Assembly (NCBI GenBank): GCA_934229395.1
Contig: CAKQDL010000004.1
Coordinates: forward strand, 1-63,337
Direction of reading: 5' to 3'
Source: an uncultured Peptococcaceae bacterium
Lineage (GTDB): Bacteria; Bacillota; Peptococcia; Peptococcales; Peptococcaceae
Length of the DNA: 63,337 nt
Shown here: positions 26,306 to 34,745 of the stretch, piece after piece
Position numbering within the stretch: position 1 is the stretch's first letter
How the letters are laid out: the number at the start of each line of letters is the position of its first letter
The notes under the pieces: model-generated
What the model saw: the letters and a program-made list of their open reading frames with translations, nothing else
What the model was told of the DNA's origin: nothing
Databases searched by the model: none
Made by a program: the position numbers and the translations under genes

Positions 26306-27211
26306 ATGCAAACCAGATACATTTTTCTTACCATGATTGCTGCCATTGGCTGGGGATTTTCCGGCACCTGTGGCGAACACCTCTTTAAAGCGTACAACAC
26401 CAGCGGCGAATGGCTCACCACCGTTCGCCTGCTTTCATCAGGTGCCATTCTTTTGGCCATCACCTATTTTAGTGGCCAAAAGGAAGCCCTTCTTGGCATT
26501 TTGCGTGACAAGCGTGACTTTATTACGCTGCTCATTTTCTCGGCCTTTGGCATGATGGCTGTGCAATACACCTATCTCAAGGCCATCAGCTACACCAATT
26601 CTGGCACCGCTACCGTCCTCCAATACGCTGGCCCAGCCTTCGTGCTTTTTTATGTGTGCCTAACGGGCAAGCGCCTACCGAACCCGCGCGAGCTCGTTTC
26701 CCTTGTAGGGATTCTTATTGGCGTGGTCCTCATTGCCACCCACGGCGATTTGGGCAATTTGGTGATTTCTACCTTGGGCCTTATTTGGGGCATTAGCTCT
26801 GCCATCTTCCTCGCCAGCCACGATATCATCCCTATCCGCATCATCGCCCGCTGGGGAAGCATGCCAGTCACAGCGTGGTCGATGTTTTTTGGTGGCATCA
26901 TTTTGGCCATTCTCACCACCCCCTTTGACTATGAGCCAACCATCACCATGGATTCTGCGCTCACCTTTGGCGGCTTAGTGCTTGTGGGTACCGTCTTTTC
27001 CTTCACCGCCTTTCTCACCTGCGTGGGCAAGATTGGCCCTGTCAACGCCTCCATCATTGCCTGCATTGAGCCCATTGCCGCCAGCGTCTTTTCGTTTTTC
27101 TGGGTTGGCACCCACTTTACCCTCTCGGACATCATCGGTATGTTCATCATCCTAGCCGCCGTCCTCGCCCTCACCTACGTCCCAAAAGACGCGCGCAACC
27201 CCATAGAATAA
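26306..27211 (+). CDS. EamA/DMT-family transporter
   Basis: About 301 residues with ten predicted membrane helices arranged as two EamA repeats (about 5-135 and 150-292), the usual design of drug/metabolite exporters such as RhaT or YddG. The first repeat begins IGWGFSGTCGEH and the second GISSAIFLASHD. The ATG at 26306 has AAGGAG five bases before it; another ATG three bases upstream is too close. Substrate unknown. Likely cotranscribed with the deacetylase-like gene and closed by its own terminator. Confidence 0.9.
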   Translation: MQTRYIFLTMIAAIGWGFSGTCGEHLFKAYNTSGEWLTTVRLLSSGAILLAITYFSGQKEALLGILRDKRDFITLLIFSAFGMMAVQYTYLKAISYTNSGTATVLQYAGPAFVLFYVCLTGKRLPNPRELVSLVGILIGVVLIATHGDLGNLVISTLGLIWGISSAIFLASHDIIPIRIIARWGSMPVTAWSMFFGGIILAILTTPFDYEPTITMDSALTFGGLVLVGTVFSFTAFLTCVGKIGPVNASIIACIEPIAASVFSFFWVGTHFTLSDIIGMFIILAAVLALTYVPKDARNPIE

Positions 27212-27257
27212 AAAACCACCCCGCGCCAGCTTGTCTGAGCCAGCAAAAGGTGGTTTT
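27212..27257 (+). terminator. Intrinsic terminator after the EamA gene
   Basis: AAAACCACC pairs with GGTGGTTTT across a 28-nt loop that has a short inner stem. It starts immediately after the stop codon. The T-run is short. Confidence 0.65.
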
Positions 27258-27371
27258 CTATGTATAGAAAAAGGCACTTTTGTCTAAAATAATCGCAATC
27301 CTTGGTTAGGAGGCGATTATTTTTTTGCATTTATAGCAAGTCTAATGGTTATAGCCCGATTAAAAACAGAA

Positions 27372-27546
27372 GGGGACGAGTGGAAAATAGCGATTTTTAA
27401 AAGCACGTATATGCAATAGAATAAGCCTTCTACCTCTCAGAGGGAGAATGTGGCATCACCGCGTGCTTTTTGCGGTGATGCCGGATGAGGGGCGGAAGGC
27501 TTTATCTATTCATTTGAAGGCTGTATGTCTATTTCCCGACTGCCCC
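27372..27546. repeat. MITE-like intergenic repeat, copy B
   Basis: Inverted termini: GGGGACGAGTGGAAAATAG at 27372-27390 and CTATTTCCCGACTGCCCC at 27529-27546 (14 of 18 pair). Inside is a core that starts AAGCCTTCTACCTCTCAGAG, contains the palindrome GCATCACCGC..GCGGTGATGC and ends GGATGAGGGGCGGAAGGC, so the element can fold into a long branched hairpin. The surrounding 27258-27553 interval holds no gene. The right arm ends seven bases before the flavodoxin stop and probably terminates that operon. Confidence 0.7.
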
Positions 27547-27553
27547 TTTTTCC

Positions 27554-28036
27554 TTATAGCGCTTTTACAAGATTGGCCACATCCTCTTCGTTTGGATGTG
27601 CTAGGGCCTTGTCGAAGTTTTGTATCATCATGGTCATTTTTTCTTTCATGGCTGGGTCTTCGGCCATTTTTTCGTAGCGGGCGCGGACACTTTGCGGCAT
27701 TTTGCCTTGGCACATGAAGCTGCCGATGACCTTATTATCTTCTGGCAAGTTTTCCTTCACGCGCGCGAGGATTTGTTCAAAATAGGCGCTATCGCCACCA
27801 AAGCCGGCAGTGCCAAAAAGGAAGATGTCTTTGCCGTGCAGGTCTTGCATAAATTTGGCCATGCCTGGGGTGCAGCTCCCTTTGTCGGTCCAAAAGCCGA
27901 GGTAAAGCGCATCCTTCGTGAGGGCCTCGTCGCTTGGCCCACCAAAATAATCAACCTCGCCAAGGGCCCCTTGCACGGCTTCGGCCAAAAGCTTGGTGTT
28001 GCCTGATAGGCTTTCAAATACGATTGCTTTTTTCAT
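27554..28036 (-). CDS. Flavodoxin family protein
   Basis: 160-residue FMN-binding protein. The phosphate-binding loop is FESLSGNT at 8-15, close to the classical (T/S)xTGxT. A glycine-rich FGTAGFGGDS follows near 75-84. It resembles the flavodoxin-like proteins of strict anaerobes used as electron carriers or small reductases rather than long-chain flavodoxin. It lies 10 bases after the aldehyde dehydrogenase gene and could serve it or be a general carrier. AAGGAG precedes the start. Confidence 0.85.
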   Translation of the reverse strand: MKKAIVFESLSGNTKLLAEAVQGALGEVDYFGGPSDEALTKDALYLGFWTDKGSCTPGMAKFMQDLHGKDIFLFGTAGFGGDSAYFEQILARVKENLPEDNKVIGSFMCQGKMPQSVRARYEKMAEDPAMKEKMTMMIQNFDKALAHPNEEDVANLVKAL

Positions 28037-28046
28037 AGTAGGCTCC

Positions 28047-29426
28047 TTATTTCATCATCCGTTGAATGAGTTTTTTCTTGAGAACTGTGTATGGCTGATA
28101 GCGCACCGGTACATCGAACCAGGTGGCCTTATCGACCACGCTCTTATAATGGCTGAAGGCCTCAAAGCCTGCCTTGCCGTGGTAGCTACCCATGCCGCTT
28201 TCGCCAAAGCCGCCAAAGGGCAGCTGGTCTGTGGCTAGGTGAATCACGGTGTCGTTGATGCAGCCACCGCCAAAACCAATGCTGTCCATGATGTGCTCTG
28301 ATAGCGCCTTGTCGCGGCTAAACACATAGAGGGCCAAGGGATGCGGACGCACGCGCACCTTTTGGATAGCCTCATCGAGGTTTGTGTAGGTAAGAATTGG
28401 CAGGACGGGGCCAAAAATTTCATCTTGCATGACGGGGTCATCAAAATCCACGCGGTCCATAAGGGTTGGCTCTATTTGCAAGGTTTCGCGCTCGCACTTG
28501 CCACCATAGATAATTTTATAACCGTCCATCAGCCCTGCAAGGCGATCAAAGTGCTTTTCGCTAATGATACGCCCATAGTCCTTGTTGGCCAAGGGATAAT
28601 CGCCAAACTGGCGCTTGATTTCTGTTTTGAGCGCCAACACCAGGCCATCTTTGACGCTTTGGTCGCAATAAATATAATCGGGCGCCACGCAAGTTTGGCC
28701 TAGGTTTAGGAACTTGCCAAAGACAATGCGCCTTGCCGCAAGCTGCAAATCGGCACCACGGGTCACAAAGCAAGGGCTTTTGCCGCCGAGCTCCAAAACA
28801 ACGGGTGTGAGGTGCTCCGCCGCATGACGCATGACCTCCTTCCCCACAGCTTGGCTGCCTGTGAAGAAAATTTTATCAAAATGTGCCTCTAAAAGGGCGG
28901 TGTTTTCTTCGCGCCCACCTGTCACAACGGCAATATACTCTGACTCAAAATATTGGCCAATGAGCTTTTCTAAGAGAGCAGAGGTGGCGCCGGCGTAAGC
29001 GCTCGGCTTTAAAATGACAGTGTTGCCGGCAGCAACTGCCTCAATAAGGGGATCCAGGCTCAAGAGAAAGGGATAATTCCACGGGCTCATCACCAAGACC
29101 ACGCCATAAGGCACGGCCACCTTGTAGCTACGCGCCGGAAACTGCGCCAAGGGCGTGCGCACGTATTCTCTTTTTGCAAGGCTCGGCAAATGCTTGAGCA
29201 TATAGCCCAAGGAGGTCTTGACCATGCCAAGCTCTGTCATAATGGCCTCGGTGGCGCTTTTGCCCAAGTCTTCCTTGAGGGCCGAGAGAATATCCTCTTC
29301 GTAGGTCACCACCAAAGCACGAAGGGTGCGAAGAGCCTCTAGGCGCGCTTCTAAGGGCTTTGTGGCGCCACTTTCAAAATAAGCACGCTGACGCTCTATA
29401 AGCTTTGTTATTTCTTCCTTATTCAT
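28047..29426 (-). CDS. NAD(P)-dependent aldehyde dehydrogenase, class 3-like
   Basis: 459 residues, short like class 3 ALDHs (YwdH/AlkH type), which usually have a C-terminal membrane-tethering tail; here the tail is basic (VLKKKLIQRMMK). The nucleophile is C246 in GQTCVAP, the general base E212 in LELGGKSP and the oxyanion Asn N117 in PWNYP. It oxidises fatty or aromatic aldehydes to acids. It sits in a three-gene unit: ketopantoate-reductase-like, ALDH, flavodoxin, with gaps of 10 bases each. Confidence 0.93.
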   Translation of the reverse strand: MNKEEITKLIERQRAYFESGATKPLEARLEALRTLRALVVTYEEDILSALKEDLGKSATEAIMTELGMVKTSLGYMLKHLPSLAKREYVRTPLAQFPARSYKVAVPYGVVLVMSPWNYPFLLSLDPLIEAVAAGNTVILKPSAYAGATSALLEKLIGQYFESEYIAVVTGGREENTALLEAHFDKIFFTGSQAVGKEVMRHAAEHLTPVVLELGGKSPCFVTRGADLQLAARRIVFGKFLNLGQTCVAPDYIYCDQSVKDGLVLALKTEIKRQFGDYPLANKDYGRIISEKHFDRLAGLMDGYKIIYGGKCERETLQIEPTLMDRVDFDDPVMQDEIFGPVLPILTYTNLDEAIQKVRVRPHPLALYVFSRDKALSEHIMDSIGFGGGCINDTVIHLATDQLPFGGFGESGMGSYHGKAGFEAFSHYKSVVDKATWFDVPVRYQPYTVLKKKLIQRMMK

Positions 29427-29436
29427 GGCCGCGCCC

Positions 29437-30357
29437 TCACAGACCGCGGCGCTTCATTTCATCGCTGCAGGCGGTGTACTTTGGCACATCCACACCGTAG
29501 CGCGCACCCAAACGCACCACCTCGTGGACCAAGCCATCCACCTCAGAGGCATGGTTGGCAGCAATGTCACGCTGCATGGAGGTGACAGAGGTTGGCACGA
29601 GGTTGTCCAAAATGCCTAGATTCTTTTCTACAATGTCTTTTTCAAAAGGGATGTCCATGGCTGTGGCCAAGGCGTCAATTTCTTTCATCATACCTTTGAG
29701 GAAGTCACGCTCCTCGCCTTCATGCTGCATATCCTTGGCGGTGGCGTTAAAGTAGAGGCCGCAGGCACCTACTGGTGACACGTAGGAGAATTTTTCCAAG
29801 GCGTCGCGGCGAATGTGCTCGGTAAGCTCTGTTTCCATGCCGCTGGCTGCGCATTCTGCGGCGATTTGCTTATAACGTGCGTCCTCAATATGGCCATTGC
29901 GCGGGCCAAAGACAAGGCGCAAAATTGGCGCTGATTGCAAAATCACTCCTGGCTCCTTGATTTCGGCATACATATACACGCAGCCGTCCAACACATCCAC
30001 CTCTGGCAAAGCCTCTTGGAGCTTGCCGCCGGTGCCGTACACGTTCAAAATTGGAATGACCACAGTGTGTGCATCTGCCACGCGACGAATAAAGGCTTCG
30101 GCATCATCCACCGAATAGCCCTTCACACAAACGAAAATAACGTCTGGCGCACCGCCGTTGTACTCTTCGCTCGTGGTACACGCCACAGGCACCACATCGG
30201 TAGCCCCTGCCCACGCGCGGTCAATCACAAGGCCCTTCTCGCGGATAGCAGTGCCGTGGGCCCCGCGAGCAATGAGCGTCACGTCCTGGCCACTCATCGC
30301 AAGCTGCGCGCCCAAAATAGCGCCTGTGCCACCAGCGCCAAAGCATACATAGTTCAT
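29437..30357 (-). CDS. Ketopantoate reductase family protein (PanE/ApbA-like)
   Basis: 306-residue NADPH-dependent oxidoreductase. The dinucleotide loop GAGGTGAILG is at 7-16, near the N-terminus (MNYVCFGAGG). The C-terminal helical domain has the ApbA_C pattern with Lys in FSYVSP region and SMQRDIAANHASEVD, the substrate-closing motif. True PanE makes pantoate for CoA; many clostridial members reduce other 2-oxo acids. Context with ALDH and flavodoxin does not point to pantothenate synthesis. ATG 30357 has GGAAGG upstream; an earlier in-frame start would add a Lys/Arg-rich run. Confidence 0.85.
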   Translation of the reverse strand: MNYVCFGAGGTGAILGAQLAMSGQDVTLIARGAHGTAIREKGLVIDRAWAGATDVVPVACTTSEEYNGGAPDVIFVCVKGYSVDDAEAFIRRVADAHTVVIPILNVYGTGGKLQEALPEVDVLDGCVYMYAEIKEPGVILQSAPILRLVFGPRNGHIEDARYKQIAAECAASGMETELTEHIRRDALEKFSYVSPVGACGLYFNATAKDMQHEGEERDFLKGMMKEIDALATAMDIPFEKDIVEKNLGILDNLVPTSVTSMQRDIAANHASEVDGLVHEVVRLGARYGVDVPKYTACSDEMKRRGL

Positions 30358-30475
30358 AGAATCAACCTTCCTTCGCTTACGTTTTCTTTTATTATAAAAA
30401 TCCACCAGCCATTATTCAATGCTGACCTAACTATCAGCATTCCTATTTTTTTGGGAATAGCGTGAGAACTGTTGA

Positions 30476-30799
30476 TTTATTCCGAATGATCTTATCAGCA
30501 AGGTTGTGTACTATGTAAATGGCACCTACGCCAGCGCAGGCACTTTCCCAGAATTTGAATGTGAGGTGAACTTTGCCAACTATGCCGGTCAAAATGTGAC
30601 TCTACGCGCCGATTTCCAAAATGCCAGCGGCCAGGTAAATAAATCCTTCACAAAAAATACCCGCGTAGAAGGCCAAAAGCCATCTGTAAAGCCAGGACAA
30701 GACTATGTTGAAATGTTCATCGGCTCCTCTCAAATGACCGTCAACGGCAAAACCACCGCCATCAGCGGCGGCGTAAGCTCTGTCATGTTTGTAAAATAA
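30476..30799 (+). pseudogene. C-terminal fragment resembling a copper amine oxidase N-terminal-domain protein
   Basis: The frame opens right after a TGA at 30473-30475 and runs to TAA 30799. The 108 residues end with MTVNGKTTAISGGVSSVMFVK-like beta strands, the hairpin repeat often found as a copper amine oxidase N-terminal domain in surface proteins of Firmicutes. No signal peptide, no ribosome site and no upstream part of the protein is present; the only possible start is GTG 30506. It looks like the tail of a lost gene. Confidence 0.5.
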
Positions 30800-30894
30800 G
30801 CGCATACAAGAAAAGACCAGAACAAGTGTCCTAGTCTCAGTGTGTCGATAAACTGCAAAGGTGTATGTAAATAGAAACCTTTCAAGATTTCACC

Positions 30895-31077
30895 AAAGCC
30901 TTCTCCTGGGAGAAGGTGGCTCTGGGCCACGCTTTTTGGCCCAGTGACGGATGAAGGGCTACCTGGCAATTATTAGAAACGTTACTAGAATCTGCACGTA
31001 GCCCCTCCTCACTGCTCCATTGCTGCGCTAGTACCCGTAGGGTGCTCCCAGAAGGAGCCTTTTTGCTATTCATTGAA
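30895..31077. repeat. Intergenic repeat related to the MITE core, copy D
   Basis: Starts AAAGCCTTCTCCTGGGAGAA, followed by GGTGGCTCTGGGCCACGC, GCCCAGTGACGGATGAAGGG and further on CCCAGAAGGAGCCTTTTTGC and CTATTCATTGAA. The order matches the core of copy B (AAGCCTTCT.., GGTGATGCCGGATGAGGGG, CTATTCATTTGAAG), but the GGGGACGAGCGGG termini are absent. Several nested palindromes are visible. It fills most of 30800-31164, which has no gene. Confidence 0.55.
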
Positions 31078-31135
31078 AATTCGCGAATGAATACACGTCT
31101 ATGCTGAAAATCTACCATTTTCTACACCCCGCAGG

Positions 31136-31161
31136 CCAAGGCAACCGCCTTGGTCTTTTTT
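31136..31161 (+). terminator. Small intrinsic terminator
   Basis: CCAAGGC / GCCTTGG stem with a 4-nt loop and TCTTTTTT on the plus strand, just before the convergent lipid kinase stop. There is no intact plus-strand gene upstream, which suggests it belonged to the truncated gene. Confidence 0.55.
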
Positions 31162-31164
31162 CAT

Positions 31165-32094
31165 CTACACGAGCACGCGCAGGGCTTTTGGCAGCACCTT
31201 GAAGCTGATATCGTGAGCACTTCCTAGCACCTCGCCATCGGCATGGACAACAAGTGGCGTTTCTAAATGCAGGGCAACTTTTTTTACCTCTGTCACGCTC
31301 ACGCCTTTTTTGCCCACGTGCTTCCCGAGCCCCAAAGCTGGCAGCATCCTTAGGGCGCTCGCTGTAGTAAAATCCTTGGCCATGCAGGCAGAGAGCAGGC
31401 CATCGTGAGCGCTCGCCTTTGGTGCAATCGGCACACCACCACCTTCGGCACGAAAATTCATGGCCGCCAAAAAGGTCAGCTGATCAAAGACGCGGGTCAC
31501 GGTGTCGTTTTCTCGTTCAAAAACGGCCACACCTCGCGCGCTTTCCATCTCTAAAACTGCGCGAAGCGTAAGGAACGCATAGCTCAAATGGCCCAAGTTG
31601 ACACGGTTGAGCACGCTCTTTGAAAGAGAGGCTTCCACCATTTGGCAGACCTTGGCATCCATCCCAACGCCTGCACTGATGCCAAAGCGGCGCGGTGCGT
31701 GCTGGCCCATCTTCACCTCGCCTAAATCAAGGCGCGTATCACCCTTTGAATGAAAGATTTGGTACATCGCGTGCTCCGGCCTTTTTGGCATACCAAGGCC
31801 GCGCGCAAAATCGTTGCCCGAGCCAATCGGCACCACGCCTAGGGCCACGCTTTCAAAATCTGTGATGCCATTAATGACCTCGTTGATGGTCCCGTCACCA
31901 CCGAGCACCACAATGCGTTTGTCTGTTTCCTTTTGGGCGCTTACCAGTCTAGCCAGCGCCATCGCCTCGCCCTTGACGTGGGTCATCCAAGCAGCGTGCG
32001 CCACATTTTTTGTAAGAAGCTCGCGCCTAATGGCACGCCATTTTTCCCCAGCGCGTCCGCGGCCACCAGCCTCGTTAATAATAAAATAATACAT
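31165..32094 (-). CDS. Diacylglycerol/lipid kinase family protein (YegS/BmrU type)
   Basis: 309-residue DAGK_cat kinase that transfers phosphate from ATP to a lipid such as diacylglycerol. Motifs: YYFIINEAGGRG at the start, VVLGGDGTINEVING (the ATP loop GGDGT) and GVVPIGSGNDFARGLG. The C-terminal beta sandwich ends VHADGEVLG. It acts at the inner face of the membrane. ATG 32094 has GGAGGTG five bases before it. Monocistronic. Confidence 0.92.
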   Translation of the reverse strand: MYYFIINEAGGRGRAGEKWRAIRRELLTKNVAHAAWMTHVKGEAMALARLVSAQKETDKRIVVLGGDGTINEVINGITDFESVALGVVPIGSGNDFARGLGMPKRPEHAMYQIFHSKGDTRLDLGEVKMGQHAPRRFGISAGVGMDAKVCQMVEASLSKSVLNRVNLGHLSYAFLTLRAVLEMESARGVAVFERENDTVTRVFDQLTFLAAMNFRAEGGGVPIAPKASAHDGLLSACMAKDFTTASALRMLPALGLGKHVGKKGVSVTEVKKVALHLETPLVVHADGEVLGSAHDISFKVLPKALRVLV

Positions 32095-32157
32095 AGCCCA
32101 CCTCCATCGTCTTAATGATAGAAGAGAAGGCCTCACGCGTCAATATGTTGTTATTGG

Positions 32158-32216
32158 CAAGAATTTTAGGGAATTTTTCTTCTCAAATTACCACAAAAAG
32201 TTCCCTAGAAATCTTG
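32158..32216. repeat. Imperfect inverted repeat upstream of the alcohol dehydrogenase gene
   Basis: CAAGAATTTTAGGGAA at 32158-32173 and TTCCCTAGAAATCTTG at 32201-32216 pair at 14 of 16 positions across a 27-nt spacer. It lies in the divergent region between the lipid kinase and the alcohol dehydrogenase, about 100 bases before the latter. It has no T-run, so an operator or RNA leader structure is more likely than a terminator. Confidence 0.45.
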
Positions 32217-32311
32217 CATCCCCCGGCCTCATCCACAACTTTTTCTAGCGTCTTGCGCATCCCTTGAGAAGGTTTTACAATGGATACAACATCTACGAAG
32301 GAGGTTCTCTT

Positions 32312-33424
32312 ATGAGCCAATTTTTATTAAAGCCTACCGTTCACACGATGAACAGCGTGGCTGAATTTGCCGAAGCCTTTGCCCTAGGCGAAGGAGATTT
32401 GCTTTTTACCAACCACCATTTTTTCGATGATTATTTTGCCGCCCTAGATCTCAAGTGCGATGTCCTTTCACCAAAGGATTATGGCAAAGGCGAGCCAACC
32501 GACGAAATGATTGACGCCATTGCCAGAGACATCACCAAGGACTACAAGCGCATTGTGGCTGTTGGCGGTGGCAGCGTGCTCGACGTGGCAAAGTTCTTCG
32601 TTCTCGACCAGGCTGCGCCAGTGCTTGAGCTTTTTGATGGTGTGCGTATGCCAAAGAAGGCGCGCGAGCTCGTTTTGGTACCAACCACCTGCGGCACCGG
32701 TAGCGAAGTCACCTCTGTGGCAGCCCTCGCCCTTATAAGCCGTCAAACCAAGGCCGGCTATGGCAATGCAGCCATGTTCCCAGACCACGCTGTGCTCATT
32801 CCATCCCTCTTAGAAGGCCTGCCAATGGAACCATTTTCCACCAGCGCCATCGACGCCCTCATCCACGCTGTAGAAAGTGCCCTTTCTCCAAAGGCCACTC
32901 CACTTTCCAAGCTCCTTAGCTACGAAGCCATTGAGCTCATTATGAAGGGCTTTATGCACATCGTTGAAAATGGCCCAGAAAGTCGCAAACCGCTCTTAGA
33001 AGACTTCCTCATGGCCTCCACCTACGCCGGCGCCGCCTTCTCAAATGCAGGCTGCGCAGCCGTTCACGCTCTCTCCTACCCTCTCGGCGGCACCTTCCAC
33101 GTACCTCACGGCGAAAGCAACTATGCCATGTTCACCGGCGTTATGCGCGCCTATATGGCTGTAAAGCAAGACGGAGAAATCGCCATCCTCAACAAACGCC
33201 TCGCTACCATCATGAACTGCGATGAAAAAGACGTCTACGACCGCATCGAGGACGTGCTCAACAACCTCGTGCAAAAGAAACGCCTCCGCGACTATGGCAT
33301 GACAGAAGCACAAATCACCGAATTTGCTGACAGCGTCTTCGAAAAACAACAACGCCTCCTCGTCAACAACTTCGTCCCATTCACCCGCGACCAAATTTTT
33401 GATATTTACAAGGAACTCTATTGA
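32312..33424 (+). CDS. Iron-containing alcohol dehydrogenase, 4-hydroxybutyrate dehydrogenase type
   Basis: 370 residues, length of clostridial 4-hydroxybutyrate dehydrogenase. It would interconvert succinate semialdehyde and 4-hydroxybutyrate with NAD(H). GGGSVLDVAK is the nucleotide loop, TTCGTGSEVT follows, and the Fe/Zn ligands are in DALIHAVES and HALSYPLGGTFHVPHGE. The N-terminal SQFLLKPTVHTM and LLFTNHHFF resemble 4HbD. The remaining genes of a 4-hydroxybutyrate pathway are not in this window, so the exact substrate is inference. AAGGAGG lies before ATG 32312. A palindromic repeat after the stop probably terminates it. Confidence 0.87.
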   Translation: MSQFLLKPTVHTMNSVAEFAEAFALGEGDLLFTNHHFFDDYFAALDLKCDVLSPKDYGKGEPTDEMIDAIARDITKDYKRIVAVGGGSVLDVAKFFVLDQAAPVLELFDGVRMPKKARELVLVPTTCGTGSEVTSVAALALISRQTKAGYGNAAMFPDHAVLIPSLLEGLPMEPFSTSAIDALIHAVESALSPKATPLSKLLSYEAIELIMKGFMHIVENGPESRKPLLEDFLMASTYAGAAFSNAGCAAVHALSYPLGGTFHVPHGESNYAMFTGVMRAYMAVKQDGEIAILNKRLATIMNCDEKDVYDRIEDVLNNLVQKKRLRDYGMTEAQITEFADSVFEKQQRLLVNNFVPFTRDQIFDIYKELY

Positions 33425-33434
33425 GTATAATGAA

Positions 33435-33566
33435 AACGGGGACGAGCGGGAAATATCCTTTTTAGGAAATGCGTTTATACAAAAAAATAGCCTTCTCACC
33501 TCCAAGGAAGAGGAGAAGGCTTTATTTATTTGCGTACGTATTTGCTATTTCCCGCTCGTCCCCGTT
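33435..33566. repeat. MITE-like intergenic repeat, complete copy C (bidirectional terminator)
   Basis: Perfect 21-base terminal inverted repeats at 33435-33455 and 33546-33566, made of AACGGGGACGAGCGGG followed by AAATA. Inside, AGCCTTCTC (33489-33497) and GAGAAGGCT (33513-33521) form a second stem. The whole 132-base element folds into one hairpin with a T-run on the right side. It sits exactly between the stops of two convergent genes, 11 bases from one and 3 from the other. Confidence 0.85.
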
Positions 33567-33569
33567 TTT

Positions 33570-34713
33570 TTATTTCATGGGTTCGCCGAAGAAACCTTCG
33601 TGGGTGGTGGTATTTTCTAGGGCTTGGGTGCCTAGCATATTGTAGTAGAGCTGGCCGCCTTTGCCTGTGTACCATTCAACAAAGTCTGCGTTCAAGTTGC
33701 CCACGTATTCGTCTGGCGTATAGAACATATAGGAAGTGCAGACTGCGCTCTCGTTGTCCTTTTGCATGAGGCCTGGCACCTCTTTTACGAAGATGTTTTC
33801 TAGCCCATTTTCGTCAACAAAGTTACCATCACCGAACACTTCAAAGCTTTCTAGTGTCAGCTCACTGCCATACATGGTGGTGCGGGTGATGTCACTAGAG
33901 AAATTGCCTTTAAAATGTGCGTAGTAACGGGTGTTGGTGCCCATGTCGACATCGTAATACGCGCCTGTAAAGGTGAGGTCAGGATTGATGGTAATGCTTG
34001 TTTGCCAATTGGCGACGCCGCTAGAAAAATACAGGGTCACTGGTTCCGTGATGGAAAGGCGGTCCGTTTTTGTTGGAAAATCGCCCTTGGCTGGTTTTTC
34101 CATGGCGGCCTCTAGGCGCATGAGCATAGAGGCCACTTCTGCGCGGGTGGCAGATTGTTTTGGACGCAAGCAATTGTACTCATCGCCATTTATGATTTTG
34201 TTGAGGTTGGCCCATTCCATAGAGGAGGTGGCCCAAATGCTCACTTTGTGCATATCGGGATAAGGATAAGCTATTGGCTTTTGGCTCACATCCACGCCCT
34301 TATAGGCGGCATAGTTGCGCAGCATCACGGCGAGTTGCTCGCGGCTTACTGCATCCTTGGGGCCAAAAAGGTCATCGCTATAGCCCGAGGTGATATCATT
34401 GGTCTTGGCCCAATAGGCGGCCTTGGCGTAGTAAGCGCTTTCATCTACATCATTAAAGGCTTGTCCCTGCGTGTCCACCTCAGGCTCGCCATCTAAGCGA
34501 TAGAGGATGGTGACAATCATACCGCGGGTGGTGGTCAGGCTTGGGCCAAAGCTTTCATCACTAACGCCGTTCATTAGGCCCTTGTCGCTCACATAGCTCA
34601 CAGCCTCTGCATACCAGCTGTCGTCACGCACCATCGCCAAAAGCCGCCATCGGCACAGTGAGTGCCATGGCGCACGCTAGGAGCAAGGCCACTGTTTTTC
34701 GTTTTCCTTTCAT
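33570..34713 (-). pseudogene. SLH-domain surface protein with a frameshift behind the signal peptide
   Basis: ATG 34713, with GGAGG upstream, begins a clear signal peptide (MKGKRKTVALLLACAMALTV, then PMAAFG), but this frame ends in TGA at 34624-34626. The rest of the protein (SLH domains 1-3 over about 180 residues, then a 160-residue C-terminal domain) is in another frame, open from about 34640 to TAG/TAA at 33570. One lost or gained base near 34632-34645 explains it. The mature part is paralogous to the next gene. If real, the protein would not be exported; if a sequencing error, it is an intact surface protein. Confidence 0.8.
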
Positions 34714-34745
34714 AAGGTTCGCCTCCGTTTCAAAGTTTCATTGGT

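Noticed and set aside
27448..27717. 89-residue frame across the intergenic repeat and the end of the flavodoxin gene
   Set aside because: It runs through repeat B and antisense to the flavodoxin; no ribosome site.
33435..33566. Phage attachment site
   Set aside because: The repeats are inverted rather than direct, and no integrase gene is near; a MITE-like element explains them better.
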